Source: Pycnococcus provasolii (lineage: Eukaryota; Chlorophyta; Pseudoscourfieldiophyceae; Pseudoscourfieldiales). From it: a stretch of 64,000 nt of DNA. Positions 1 to 8,128 of the stretch are shown here, one piece after another. The stretch covers positions 558,001 to 622,000 of the forward strand of contig CP150546.1 of assembly GCA_049487715.1 (NCBI GenBank), in the 5' to 3' direction. Under the pieces are notes generated by a model, which did no database searches, had not been told where the DNA came from, and saw nothing but the letters and a program-made list of their open reading frames with translations. How positions within the stretch are numbered: the stretch's first letter is position 1; every line of letters starts with the position of its first letter. The translations under genes and the position numbers were made by a program.

Positions 1-3000
1 ACAGCGTTGCGCTCAAATGAAGCGGCATACTGACGAGTCGCACGGTGCGATTCGGATTGACAGTCTCGTATCCCTCGTCCCCAGTCAATTGTTCTTTAGC
101 GGTAATCACCGGTGTATCGTCCTTGACAATCCTGCCGTGCCCACCGTCAGCGGTGAGATTCTTGCCCATAGCTAATCCGGCGACTTCGAGGCGCTGTGAG
201 TCGAAGTGCTCCGCTTCGCTCGGCGAATATGTCAGGAGGGAGGATGGTGGTGAGAACCACCCACGGCGAGCAGCCATTCGAAATAAGGTATCAGCACCGA
301 TAAGAGGCTGATCCACGCCATCACGCGGGCAGTCGTCTCTTTCACCCGCGCAGCCGGTTATGTTCATGTAGTACAGAGCACCTGTGACAATCTCGTTCGG
401 GTTCAGGTGGAAACGCAACGTTGTCGGCGATGGCATGGAAATAGTAAAGTTCACCTGCAGGCGACGAGCGTATGGAAACAGCGGGCTTTCTGAAAATTTG
501 TAGCGCAGACTGCGGCACGACTCATCCATGGCGCCGGCTGTGGCGAAGATGTGTTGCTCATTCAAGAATTCGTGAAGCTCGAGTGCCTTCCTCTCCTGCT
601 CGCTTTCGTAATTCTTCTCTTCGAGCGGAGGACATTTAAATTCCAGTTTCTTCAGCGCCTCATCCGTGGTGTTTAGTGAGCGAACCAACTCTTGACCCTC
701 GGGAATCATGACGATGTATGTCTGCCGCCTAATCTTTTCGATGAAATCGTCAATGCTTGCCTTGAGCTGCGTGACGCTTACTGCTGTCGCATCATCGTGA
801 GCTTGGCCAAGGTAGATGCCGTGGGGGAGGTGCACATCCAAACGGCTTGTGTTCACAATGGGGATGCGATCGTTGCCGTCGCCAAAGGCGTCAAGAAGTC
901 CCGGTCGGAAGGGCTGCACACCCGCTAGCAACAATCGATATGGCCTATCGAGCAGTCCTCCGTTCGGGGCGTAAACAAGATCTTTGGGAAGTTCGAAGAC
1001 GTACAGCGAGTCAATTCCATCCTCAAGACCCTCAGGCTTAAGCCACATAACCTTCACGAGAATGCACCGGGTCAGGTCGTGCCCGCTGTCATGGTCATGG
1101 ATGATCTTCGTGAGGTCCTCCCCGGTGAGCGGATCAAGCGGTCGCTTGCGCATGTTGCCGGCGCACGGAAGTACGCGCACCTGCGGCTCAGGGAGCTGCC
1201 AAGGCGTCGGCTCCGGAGGCGGCTGCGACGGCGACGGTGGAGGCGTTGGCGGCGGGCTCGGCGGCGGATTTGGCGGATTTGTGGGAAGAGGTGGTGGCGC
1301 AGGCGGCATGGGAGGTGGCGACTGCGTTGGTGGCATCATGGGCGGCAAGCCCCAGAAGGTTTTGCCACTCTTGTGCACGTAGTAGTGATCGTGTCCTGCA
1401 CAGGCAACATCACCCTCGTCGCAACTCACTTCCTTCCAGTCTGGTCGGCCGGGTACCCTTCCCTCACTGATGCGCTCTTCGACCTCCGCTGCATCAGACT
1501 TGGCTTGCTCCTCCCTTTCCGCATCCTCAATCTCCTCCGCCGTTGGGGGACGACGGCGTGCTGGCGTTTCACCACCATCTCTGATGCTCTCGCCTTCGTC
1601 ATTCAGATGAAGACGGCGACGGCGACGAAGACGACGATCGCCACCAGCACTGCCGGGCAGATCAGGAGCCGTGCCGTCGTCAGAACTGCTCAATTCCATC
1701 TTCGCGTTCAGAGCCTCCGTTTGCTCGACTACTTTTTCGAGCTCGCCTTCTGGCAGAATGTGCTGCTTGCTTCGCATGTCGGAGTGAAACGGCTTCGGCG
1801 GCGGTGGTGGCGGGGGCGAGATTTTAGCGGCATCTCGCAGAGCTTTCCCATACAATTTGGTGCTCGTGTCCCATGGGTCGCGCGAATTAGACTTGCGCGG
1901 GTCACGGTACTTTGTGCAGCCCTCGCCCATTGCAGATTTGCAGTCCACCTTGGCATTCTTCCCCACCATGCGCACACTCACCGGCTGCGTGAAGTGCAGC
2001 TCGAGCATACTTCCGGGCGGGAACTCTACCGGCGTTGGATGCATGTCAAAGTCACGCTCCCGGCTGTCCAGCGTGTCTTTGATGCCACCAACACCGTCTG
2101 CGCTATGTTCGTTCAGTCGTGGCTTGTACACGTACCCTTGCGAGTGCCACAGCGTTGGATCCCACGAACCGGCCGTCGATGCCTCGAGTGGTGGATTGTG
2201 TATGCCATTGATTGAAATTTCGAGGTCCGCGGTGACATACGTTATTGGCAAGAAGTGGCCAGTTCTCCCGCCTATCGGTCGGCCGTCGAAGGTGATGAAT
2301 CCCTGATCCCACACGAGCTGCAGTTCAGTGTGCGGTGGCCACGGCACGAGCGGGTCCAGGCGAATCACGCGCGGCGACGGGTACCACGCGCGCGCCTTGA
2401 TCTCTGTCGTCCAAGTGAATGGCAAAGGATAGTCACCTCGACTTCTGTCAAACGTGACTGGATCCACGACGTCAGAGTTGAAGTACACAACGACGGGCGT
2501 GCGTCCTCGCAGCACGGATATCTTCGCGTGGCCAACCGCTCCCTGCCTGAGTATGGGCGTTGGTGTGACCGTCGTAACCTCCAGCACCTTATCAGCGTTT
2601 TCCTGTGCCAGCTTCGTCGCCAGTGCCTCGGCCTCAGCCATCACCTGCGATCGCGTGCCTGACGCCTCGTACTGCTTTGCCCACTCGTTGATGGACGGCG
2701 CTGTTGGCGGGTAAGGCGGCCTTGCATCTCCGAAGGTGTGCAGAGCGTCCGGCGTCGTGTCAGGCATCCACTTGCCTTCTTTTGTCTTGGCCTCCGCGTC
2801 GTACACTTCTCGTATTTTGGCAGCGGCTCTCGCGTCGTTGACGTGCGAGTATCCGAGTGCGTATGCGGGGTCGTGGAATCGCACTCCCCCGGATTTTTTC
2901 TTTTTCGCGGAGACAAGCTTTATAGGAAAAGGACTAAGAGGCAAAAAAAAGCAATACACGAGGACAATAAGCACGGACCGCACCCACAGGAAAGAAGACC

Positions 3001-3043
3001 TCCTTGAAGAAGTTCTCATCCGTGAAGCAGCCATGGACGCCAT
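1..3043 (-). CDS. Large secreted or type II membrane protein, 5' part only (runs off left edge)
   Basis: One minus-strand frame stays open from an ATG at 3043 to base 1: 1014 codons plus one base, with no stop, so the C-terminus is outside the window. ATGs at 3034 and 3019 are in frame. Residues about 18-36 form a hydrophobic stretch (FLWVRSVLIVLVYCFFLPL) after an Arg-rich start, so it is a signal anchor or signal peptide. Around residue 410 there is a short poly-Pro run, then an Arg-rich and acidic linker. A second Pro-rich hinge lies near residues 566-618. The regions on either side look like beta-rich extracellular domains with scattered Cys. The N-terminal part (TWTTEIKARAWYPSP, then PWPPHTELQLVWDQG) loosely recalls the Ig-like and MG domains of bacterial-type alpha-2-macroglobulins, but I cannot confirm a family. 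Coding status is solid; function is unknown. Confidence 0.8.
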   Translation of the reverse strand, partial: MASMAASRMRTSSRRSSFLWVRSVLIVLVYCFFLPLSPFPIKLVSAKKKKSGGVRFHDPAYALGYSHVNDARAAAKIREVYDAEAKTKEGKWMPDTTPDALHTFGDARPPYPPTAPSINEWAKQYEASGTRSQVMAEAEALATKLAQENADKVLEVTTVTPTPILRQGAVGHAKISVLRGRTPVVVYFNSDVVDPVTFDRSRGDYPLPFTWTTEIKARAWYPSPRVIRLDPLVPWPPHTELQLVWDQGFITFDGRPIGGRTGHFLPITYVTADLEISINGIHNPPLEASTAGSWDPTLWHSQGYVYKPRLNEHSADGVGGIKDTLDSRERDFDMHPTPVEFPPGSMLELHFTQPVSVRMVGKNAKVDCKSAMGEGCTKYRDPRKSNSRDPWDTSTKLYGKALRDAAKISPPPPPPPKPFHSDMRSKQHILPEGELEKVVEQTEALNAKMELSSSDDGTAPDLPGSAGGDRRLRRRRRLHLNDEGESIRDGGETPARRRPPTAEEIEDAEREEQAKSDAAEVEERISEGRVPGRPDWKEVSCDEGDVACAGHDHYYVHKSGKTFWGLPPMMPPTQSPPPMPPAPPPLPTNPPNPPPSPPPTPPPSPSQPPPEPTPWQLPEPQVRVLPCAGNMRKRPLDPLTGEDLTKIIHDHDSGHDLTRCILVKVMWLKPEGLEDGIDSLYVFELPKDLVYAPNGGLLDRPYRLLLAGVQPFRPGLLDAFGDGNDRIPIVNTSRLDVHLPHGIYLGQAHDDATAVSVTQLKASIDDFIEKIRRQTYIVMIPEGQELVRSLNTTDEALKKLEFKCPPLEEKNYESEQERKALELHEFLNEQHIFATAGAMDESCRSLRYKFSESPLFPYARRLQVNFTISMPSPTTLRFHLNPNEIVTGALYYMNITGCAGERDDCPRDGVDQPLIGADTLFRMAARRGWFSPPSSLLTYSPSEAEHFDSQRLEVAGLAMGKNLTADGGHGRIVKDDTPVITAKEQLTGDEGYETVNPNRTVRLVSMPLHLSATL

Positions 3044-3215
3044 CGTTCGAACCTTGTGCGCGATGGAGGGCCTTCGAAGGTGGACCACGATCGGATCGGG
3101 CTGGGCTGGCAGCTGGGCTGGGCACACCAAAAACCCCCAGGCCGAGGAACCAACCCCCAAACAAACCGAGTTCCTACTGGAAATCCACTTAGTGGTACTG
3201 GGGGAGGAGGAGCTG

Positions 3216-3236
3216 TAACCCTAACCCTAACCCTAA
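3216..3236. repeat. Short telomere-type repeat (TAACCC x3)
   Basis: Three perfect TAACCC units plus TAA. It lies between the start of the left-edge gene (3043) and the Sae2/CtIP-like gene (3429). It is too short to be a chromosome end and is either an interstitial telomeric sequence or a telo-box-like promoter element. Confidence 0.85.
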
Positions 3237-3428
3237 TGGATGGTCAGACTTTCCTTTCCTTTCCTCCTGCCCTGCTTTGCTCGGAGGAAAGCAAAGCAGG
3301 CATTGTTTGTTGGCCTTCTCCCGCCCCTCCCGTTTTTTAGTTTTCTTTCCCGTCTGTCGGTCATTTTTTATTTTTTTTGTTTTTTTTCTGCTGCTCTGTC
3401 ACGTGCTCGCTGCTCACGTGCTCGCTCC

Positions 3429-4397
3429 ATGGCGTCGTCGTCAGGATTAAGGTCAGGGTCGGCATCTTTGTTCTCTGAGCACATTTCTTCATTAGTGGCT
3501 TTGCATACGCAACTTCGTGAAAGCGTAGTTGCGCTGGAAACACGCGTTGCCACGCTCGAACACGACCTACAGGAGAAAGAGAAAGAAAACGAACAGCACA
3601 TTCTAGATGCGAGAAAATGGAAGGAAGTCGCTCGTCAAAACAGAAAGGAACTCGCGGAAGCCAGAAAGGCATGCAGTGGCCTGATGCGGCAAATGTACAA
3701 GGCAGCATGCGCGAAACTGCCGTCGCAGTCGACGCCTCAACCATCGGAGTCGCCAAAGACGACGCCCGTGGCGGCGACCAACGAACGAGAGGAGGCGAAG
3801 ATGAAAACCACGCAAAGGACCAAGCCTGACTCGCCTCAACGCGCGCGACCGCGGTCAATTTCCCCGCCAGAGATGACGGCTGTCGCAGATGAGAAAAAGC
3901 AACCTGAGGCGGACGTCGTGCTCGCCACGCAGACGCCTGCACCGGCTGAGAACAAACGAAGCCCTCCTCGCACAGCCGAGCAAGTCTCAGGGCTAAGTCT
4001 TTGGCCAAAGAGGCGTCGCACGTCGCCCCCGCAGTGGCCACCCAAGGCCGCGGGCGGCGGGTCATCGCCGCCGCGTGCCGCTCGACCTGCGCTTGCGGGC
4101 GGCGGGTCATCGCCGCCGCGTGCCGCTCGACCTGCGCTTGCACCGACGAAATTCAACACGGTGGTACGCGGCAAGGCACGCGCTGCCCTTCCGGCTTTTG
4201 AGTGCGCCGCGTGCTCGAAATTCTACGCAGTCGCGGGATTGGATATGGCAACCTACTGCAAATGCGATGTCTCGCAAAAGAAAATGCCACGCCTGCAAGA
4301 TACGTCACGGCACCGAGCGCGCTACGAGGCTCCGGCCGATCCGCCAGGCTTCTGGGACCTCGATCCTAAGGGCATGGAGCTCCTGCCAGACGACTGA
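3429..4397 (+). CDS. Sae2/CtIP/COM1-type DNA end-resection protein
   Basis: This 322-residue protein looks like a CtIP/Sae2/COM1 homologue, the cofactor that stimulates MRE11 to start 5' resection at double-strand breaks. The N-terminus (about residues 15-80) is a heptad-rich coiled coil, where CtIP oligomerises. The middle is low-complexity, basic and Ser/Pro-rich, including a perfect 15-residue duplication. The C-terminal block is the diagnostic part: a VVRGKAR stretch, a CxxC in FECAACSKFY near residue 258, then SRHRARYEAP, and PPGFWDLDP near residue 307. This is the order of the Sae2 C-terminal domain. The usual Cys before SRHR is Thr here, although a CKC lies a little upstream. The ATG at 3429 is preferred because the open frame upstream (from 3240) encodes a Phe-rich stretch with no domain. 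Confidence 0.8.
   Translation: MASSSGLRSGSASLFSEHISSLVALHTQLRESVVALETRVATLEHDLQEKEKENEQHILDARKWKEVARQNRKELAEARKACSGLMRQMYKAACAKLPSQSTPQPSESPKTTPVAATNEREEAKMKTTQRTKPDSPQRARPRSISPPEMTAVADEKKQPEADVVLATQTPAPAENKRSPPRTAEQVSGLSLWPKRRRTSPPQWPPKAAGGGSSPPRAARPALAGGGSSPPRAARPALAPTKFNTVVRGKARAALPAFECAACSKFYAVAGLDMATYCKCDVSQKKMPRLQDTSRHRARYEAPADPPGFWDLDPKGMELLPDD
4050..4139 (+). repeat. Perfect 45-bp tandem duplication inside the Sae2/CtIP gene
   Basis: Two identical 45-bp units (4050-4094 and 4095-4139) encode two copies of a Gly-Gly-Gly-Ser-Ser-Pro-Pro-Arg-Ala-Ala-Arg-Pro-Ala-Leu-Ala unit just before the C-terminal domain. The two units do not differ, which suggests a recent duplication or continuing homogenisation. 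Confidence 0.9.
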
Positions 4398-4526
4398 AAG
4401 GATGCGCGCACTTGTTGTATGATATAGTAACAGTAATAAGTAATACTATGCTCAAAACTTTATAGAAAATATTTGAGTATTTACGTCGAACAAAATTGAT
4501 TGGCGTCCTTATAGTTTATGACGAGC

Positions 4527-5534
4527 TCAAGCTACGATGATGCCATCGCGCGCAAGCTGGCCGTATTGCTCCTCGTTGCGTTTCAAGATGTGCTGCAGGT
4601 TCCCAAGCAAGCGGGTGAAGGCATCCATGTCGATGCTCAAAACCTTGACACGGCTCTTTGCCGTTACGGTCGCCTTGCGCGTCTCGTTGTGAAGAAGTGC
4701 GAGCTCGCCGAAGTAGTCTCCGCGCTTGTAGTCGAGCGTCGTCGTGTTGAGCGTGCTAGTGCTGCAAGCCGTTCCATCCTCGAGGAGGTAGAACTCGTTG
4801 CCAGCATCACCCTCTCGGATGATCTCCTCGCCAGCTTCGTAGGTGCGCTGCGTGAGCACGTCTGCGATGGCAGCACGCTCGTCGGCTGCCAAGCTGGACA
4901 ACAGTGGGACGTCCGCGAGAAACTTCTGATGCGCCTCACGCTTCTCGTGCATGCTCTGAATCACCGTGGAGCGGAACGTGTCGCGTCCCAGCGCCCAGCA
5001 AGTCACGTTCGTCGTCGCCGTCACCGTTGCCGCACGTGGGGCATTGTACAGAAGTGCAAGTTCGCCGAAAGCGCCACCTGCTGTGTACTCCTTCACCACG
5101 CTTCCGTTCACCACCGCCTTCGCCTCGCCGCTCTCCAGAATGTAGAACGTGTTCGCAACGGTGTCGCCTTGCACGATGATGTCCGTTCCTGCGTCGAACG
5201 GCACCATCTCCACCGCATCGACGACAACATTTCGCTGGTCTTCGTCGAGGGCGCTGAAGAGTATGTTCGCTGAAAGTTTGGAACGAATGCTCTCTTTTTC
5301 CACTTCTGACTTGTCGTGAACCACGCGCGCGACCATCGCGGTGTCTGCTGGCGAGAGGCACTCAGCGGACACGCTTTTTCGCTGTTTGCGAAGTCGAGAG
5401 GGTGAGGGCGGCACGAAGTTTATCTTGCGAGGCACGTCTTCGTTCGGGAGGTCAGGCACGACACCTCCAACTCCCCCGTCGTCATCTGATTCATCTTCCC
5501 ACTGGAACTCCACGGTATCCGCCTCAGCCTCCAT
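4527..5534 (-). CDS. cAMP-dependent protein kinase regulatory subunit-like protein (two cNMP-binding domains)
   Basis: 335 residues from the ATG at 5534. Upstream in-frame codons from 5627 carry no domain. Two tandem cyclic-nucleotide-binding domains occupy about 89-205 and 206-325. Each phosphate-binding cassette is intact: GGAFGELALL with Glu158 and Arg167, and GDYFGELALL with Glu277 and Arg286, the residues that hold the cyclic phosphate and ribose. A basic inhibitor-like segment RKQRKSVSAE at 49-58 precedes them, where a PKA regulatory subunit blocks the catalytic subunit. Its basic residues are spaced differently from the classic RRxS/A. The N-terminus is short and acidic, with no room for the usual dimerisation/docking domain. 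It probably holds a cytosolic kinase inactive until cAMP or cGMP binds. The nucleotide used cannot be read from sequence. Confidence 0.85.
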   Translation of the reverse strand: MEAEADTVEFQWEDESDDDGGVGGVVPDLPNEDVPRKINFVPPSPSRLRKQRKSVSAECLSPADTAMVARVVHDKSEVEKESIRSKLSANILFSALDEDQRNVVVDAVEMVPFDAGTDIIVQGDTVANTFYILESGEAKAVVNGSVVKEYTAGGAFGELALLYNAPRAATVTATTNVTCWALGRDTFRSTVIQSMHEKREAHQKFLADVPLLSSLAADERAAIADVLTQRTYEAGEEIIREGDAGNEFYLLEDGTACSTSTLNTTTLDYKRGDYFGELALLHNETRKATVTAKSRVKVLSIDMDAFTRLLGNLQHILKRNEEQYGQLARDGIIVA

Positions 5535-5948
5535 AGCACAGTACAGTAGTGCTATGCACGGTGAAGTATGTCGGCCAACCTTGAGCACCGTTCTGGCTCT
5601 TAAATACTGTAGAGCCAGAACGCCCAATAAATACTCCTAAAAATAATAACGCCCGCCGCTCGCCTGTGGGAAAAAGCGAATTCAACACGTGACGTCACCT
5701 GGCATACTGAAATGTAAAAACCGCGAGGAAAGGGAAGGAGACCGGTCGTGATAGACCATGCTGAGATGAGTGGGTCAGGCGGTCAGGGTCACTCCTCTGC
5801 GATGGTAAGGTTATGATAGGCTAACGAGGCGGGTCCCACGAGTCGTCGCTTTGATCCAAGCCAAAGGCAGTGAGTGGCCTCCCCCTCCCTCCGACCCTCC
5901 CCATCTCCTCGTCATTCCATTCCCGATCGCATTGTTCTGTGGTGCTCG
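5535..5948. promoter_or_regulatory. Divergent promoter region between PKA-R and sialyltransferase genes
   Basis: A 414-bp gap between two genes that start in opposite directions. No clear TATA box or repeat stands out. The right part is C/T-rich leader-like sequence ahead of the ATG at 5949. Confidence 0.4.
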
Positions 5949-8105
5949 ATGGCTCTCCTGGCTCAACGCGGCGGGATCGACGTAGCCGTGATAGCGAAAG
6001 CGGCCGCACGCGTCGTGCGCAGGTACAACAGCCTCCAGCTCATACAGACGCTCGTGCTACTATGGGCGGCCGTGCTGCTCGTGCTCGCAATGCGCGACTA
6101 CGTCACAGACTCCGACGAAGCACCCGGCGATGGAGACGGCAACGAGGGAGGATCGCAAGCCGGATCCGGCGCGCCAAAGCTCGACGAACTTAAGGGAAAC
6201 CTCTTCCTTGTCGGCCACAAGTGGTGCTACGATCACCGCAAAAAGGGGGAGGCGCCGGACTCCAAGGCGGGGCGGAAAGCGGGACGAGGCGCCTCAGCCA
6301 CGACCGACGAGAACGACGACAGCAGCGCCGATAGCACTGGGACGGACTGCATCTGCGAGACGGGCTACAGCGGCGACGACTGCGAGGTGCCAATGTGCGA
6401 CGAGAGCTGCGGCGACCACGGCAGGTGCATGAAGCCGAACAAGTGCCAGTGCCGTACCGGTTGGCGCGGCCGGCTCTGTGACGACCCTATCTGCTCTCAG
6501 AGCTGCCGCCATGGCGTGTGCACCGGGCCAAACAAGTGCGCGTGCGACGCCGGGTGGACTGGGCCAACGTGCACAGTGCGCTGCGAACACGGCCACTACC
6601 AGAGCATGAGCGTGGGCTCAAGCGGAAAGCCCATCCCAACGTGCGACTGCGCAAAAGGCTGGTCAGGTGTCGCGTGCAACGTTCCCACGTGCTCGTTACA
6701 CGGTTGTATCAACGGAAAGTGCACCTCTCCCAACGTTTGCGAGTGCGACACGGGATGGGCTGGGCCGAGCTGCAAGGTGGACTTGGTCGGCCCGAACGCG
6801 CGCAACCTCATCGCCAGCCTTAACCCGAAGGAGCACTCTTTCAACTCCTTGGTGCTCAGCAAGGCATCCAAGCCGGAGGCGTGGATGCACATGAAGAGCT
6901 GGCTGTCGTTTCTGCCAAACCAGTACTCGACGAGTCGTTTCAAGCTCGTCGACTCGATGCCCGCAGATGACCAGATTGTCGGAAAGCGTGTCTCAACCTC
7001 AAAGGACGTCGCCGAGCGATGGGACCGATGTGCGGTGGTGGGCGACTCCGCTGGGCTCCTGCACACGCAGCTTGGGACGCTCATCGACAAGCATGCCGCT
7101 GTCATGCGCTTCAACGCAGCTCCAACAGCACGCTTCGAGGATCACGTCGGCAAGCGGACGACGATCCGTCTGCTAAATCGGCGCAGCACGTTTGCCGCCT
7201 TCGAGAAAGCATTTACCAATCGCCGCGCGAATCTGAATCGTGGAATGCTCTACAACAGTGGGTTTATTCCCGGATCGGATGGAGGATCGGATGCGGCTAC
7301 CATTCTGTGGCGCCCTGAGACATTTCACCTATACCCTCTCATTAAGCGACGCTTTCCGAACGATGGCGCGCAGCTGCTGCGTACCGAATTCATCGAGCTT
7401 GTGTCAATAGTCTTCGAGGGCATTTTCGATCGCATGGTCGAAGCTGGTATCATCAGCAAAGCAAATGGCGCTGAAATTCTCGCACCACGCCCAAATCCAG
7501 ACAAGGGGGTGGTGCATGGACTGTATCGTTTGCCTACCGCTCTTGTTGGCGTCATGGTGATGATGCAGCTCTGCCGCGTGGTGAATGTCTTTGGCTTTGA
7601 TCCGCCCAGTCAACGCCAGAAGGTGAAACAATTGGGGTTGCCCGGATTTTACCCGTACTACATTCGCAATCCCTCGGCTGATTTATCTCGCGAGGACATG
7701 GACGCGACGGCATTCACGAGCCCCGCTTTCGACAGCGTGGCAGATGAAGGCGATAAGTCGGAGCCAAATAATAAACCTAAACCGCGCTACTCCAAAGATG
7801 ACAACGAGACTGTTTCTGTTGATGCCGAAGGCATCCCGAGCGCACGGCTGGCATCTCTTATTGAAGCGGTCGCCATGAGTGGAAAAAATCTCACGGATGT
7901 GCTCAATGCCGGTGTTCCTGGCGGAGAATTCTATCCTGGCCATGGTGGACCGGCAGGCTCGACTTCCTACCTCTACGCGCTCCTGAGATTGTTCGAGGTG
8001 AACGGCTATATAAACTTGTGTTCGACAATGAGCCCAGAACGCTGCCTGTATCATGGCAAGGAATATCGCCGGCGCCTCAAGCATCGCCGCCGTCGTCAAT
8101 TGTAA
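5949..8105 (+). CDS. GT29 sialyltransferase-like type II Golgi protein with EGF-like repeats
   Basis: 718 residues from the ATG at 5949. One membrane anchor lies at about 29-48 (LQLIQTLVLLWAAVLLVLAM), followed by an acidic stem. About 133-278 hold five or six EGF-like Cys modules (pattern CxCxxGWxGxxC). The catalytic region follows. Sialylmotif L is clear at about 360-414 (RCAVVGDSAGLL, then MRFNAAPTARFEDHVGKRTT), and an S-like motif lies near 520-550 (GLYRLPTALVGV, then VVNVFGFDPP). A weak C-terminal HGKEY may replace the usual HxxxxE motif. The family moves sialic acid (or a related acid such as Kdo) from a CMP-sugar to glycans in the Golgi lumen. GT29 genes are known in some green microalgae. 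The EGF-transferase fusion is unusual. The donor sugar here is not known. Confidence 0.8.
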   Translation: MALLAQRGGIDVAVIAKAAARVVRRYNSLQLIQTLVLLWAAVLLVLAMRDYVTDSDEAPGDGDGNEGGSQAGSGAPKLDELKGNLFLVGHKWCYDHRKKGEAPDSKAGRKAGRGASATTDENDDSSADSTGTDCICETGYSGDDCEVPMCDESCGDHGRCMKPNKCQCRTGWRGRLCDDPICSQSCRHGVCTGPNKCACDAGWTGPTCTVRCEHGHYQSMSVGSSGKPIPTCDCAKGWSGVACNVPTCSLHGCINGKCTSPNVCECDTGWAGPSCKVDLVGPNARNLIASLNPKEHSFNSLVLSKASKPEAWMHMKSWLSFLPNQYSTSRFKLVDSMPADDQIVGKRVSTSKDVAERWDRCAVVGDSAGLLHTQLGTLIDKHAAVMRFNAAPTARFEDHVGKRTTIRLLNRRSTFAAFEKAFTNRRANLNRGMLYNSGFIPGSDGGSDAATILWRPETFHLYPLIKRRFPNDGAQLLRTEFIELVSIVFEGIFDRMVEAGIISKANGAEILAPRPNPDKGVVHGLYRLPTALVGVMVMMQLCRVVNVFGFDPPSQRQKVKQLGLPGFYPYYIRNPSADLSREDMDATAFTSPAFDSVADEGDKSEPNNKPKPRYSKDDNETVSVDAEGIPSARLASLIEAVAMSGKNLTDVLNAGVPGGEFYPGHGGPAGSTSYLYALLRLFEVNGYINLCSTMSPERCLYHGKEYRRRLKHRRRRQL

Positions 8106-8128
8106 CAAGACTCTTTTACTCATTTTTT

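Noticed and set aside
1079-2215. 378-codon plus-strand frame
   Set aside because: It is antisense to the Pro-rich part of the left-edge gene. The sequence is Arg/Trp-rich and unordered.
3216-3236. Chromosome end (telomere)
   Set aside because: Only three repeat units, with coding genes on both sides. This is interstitial.
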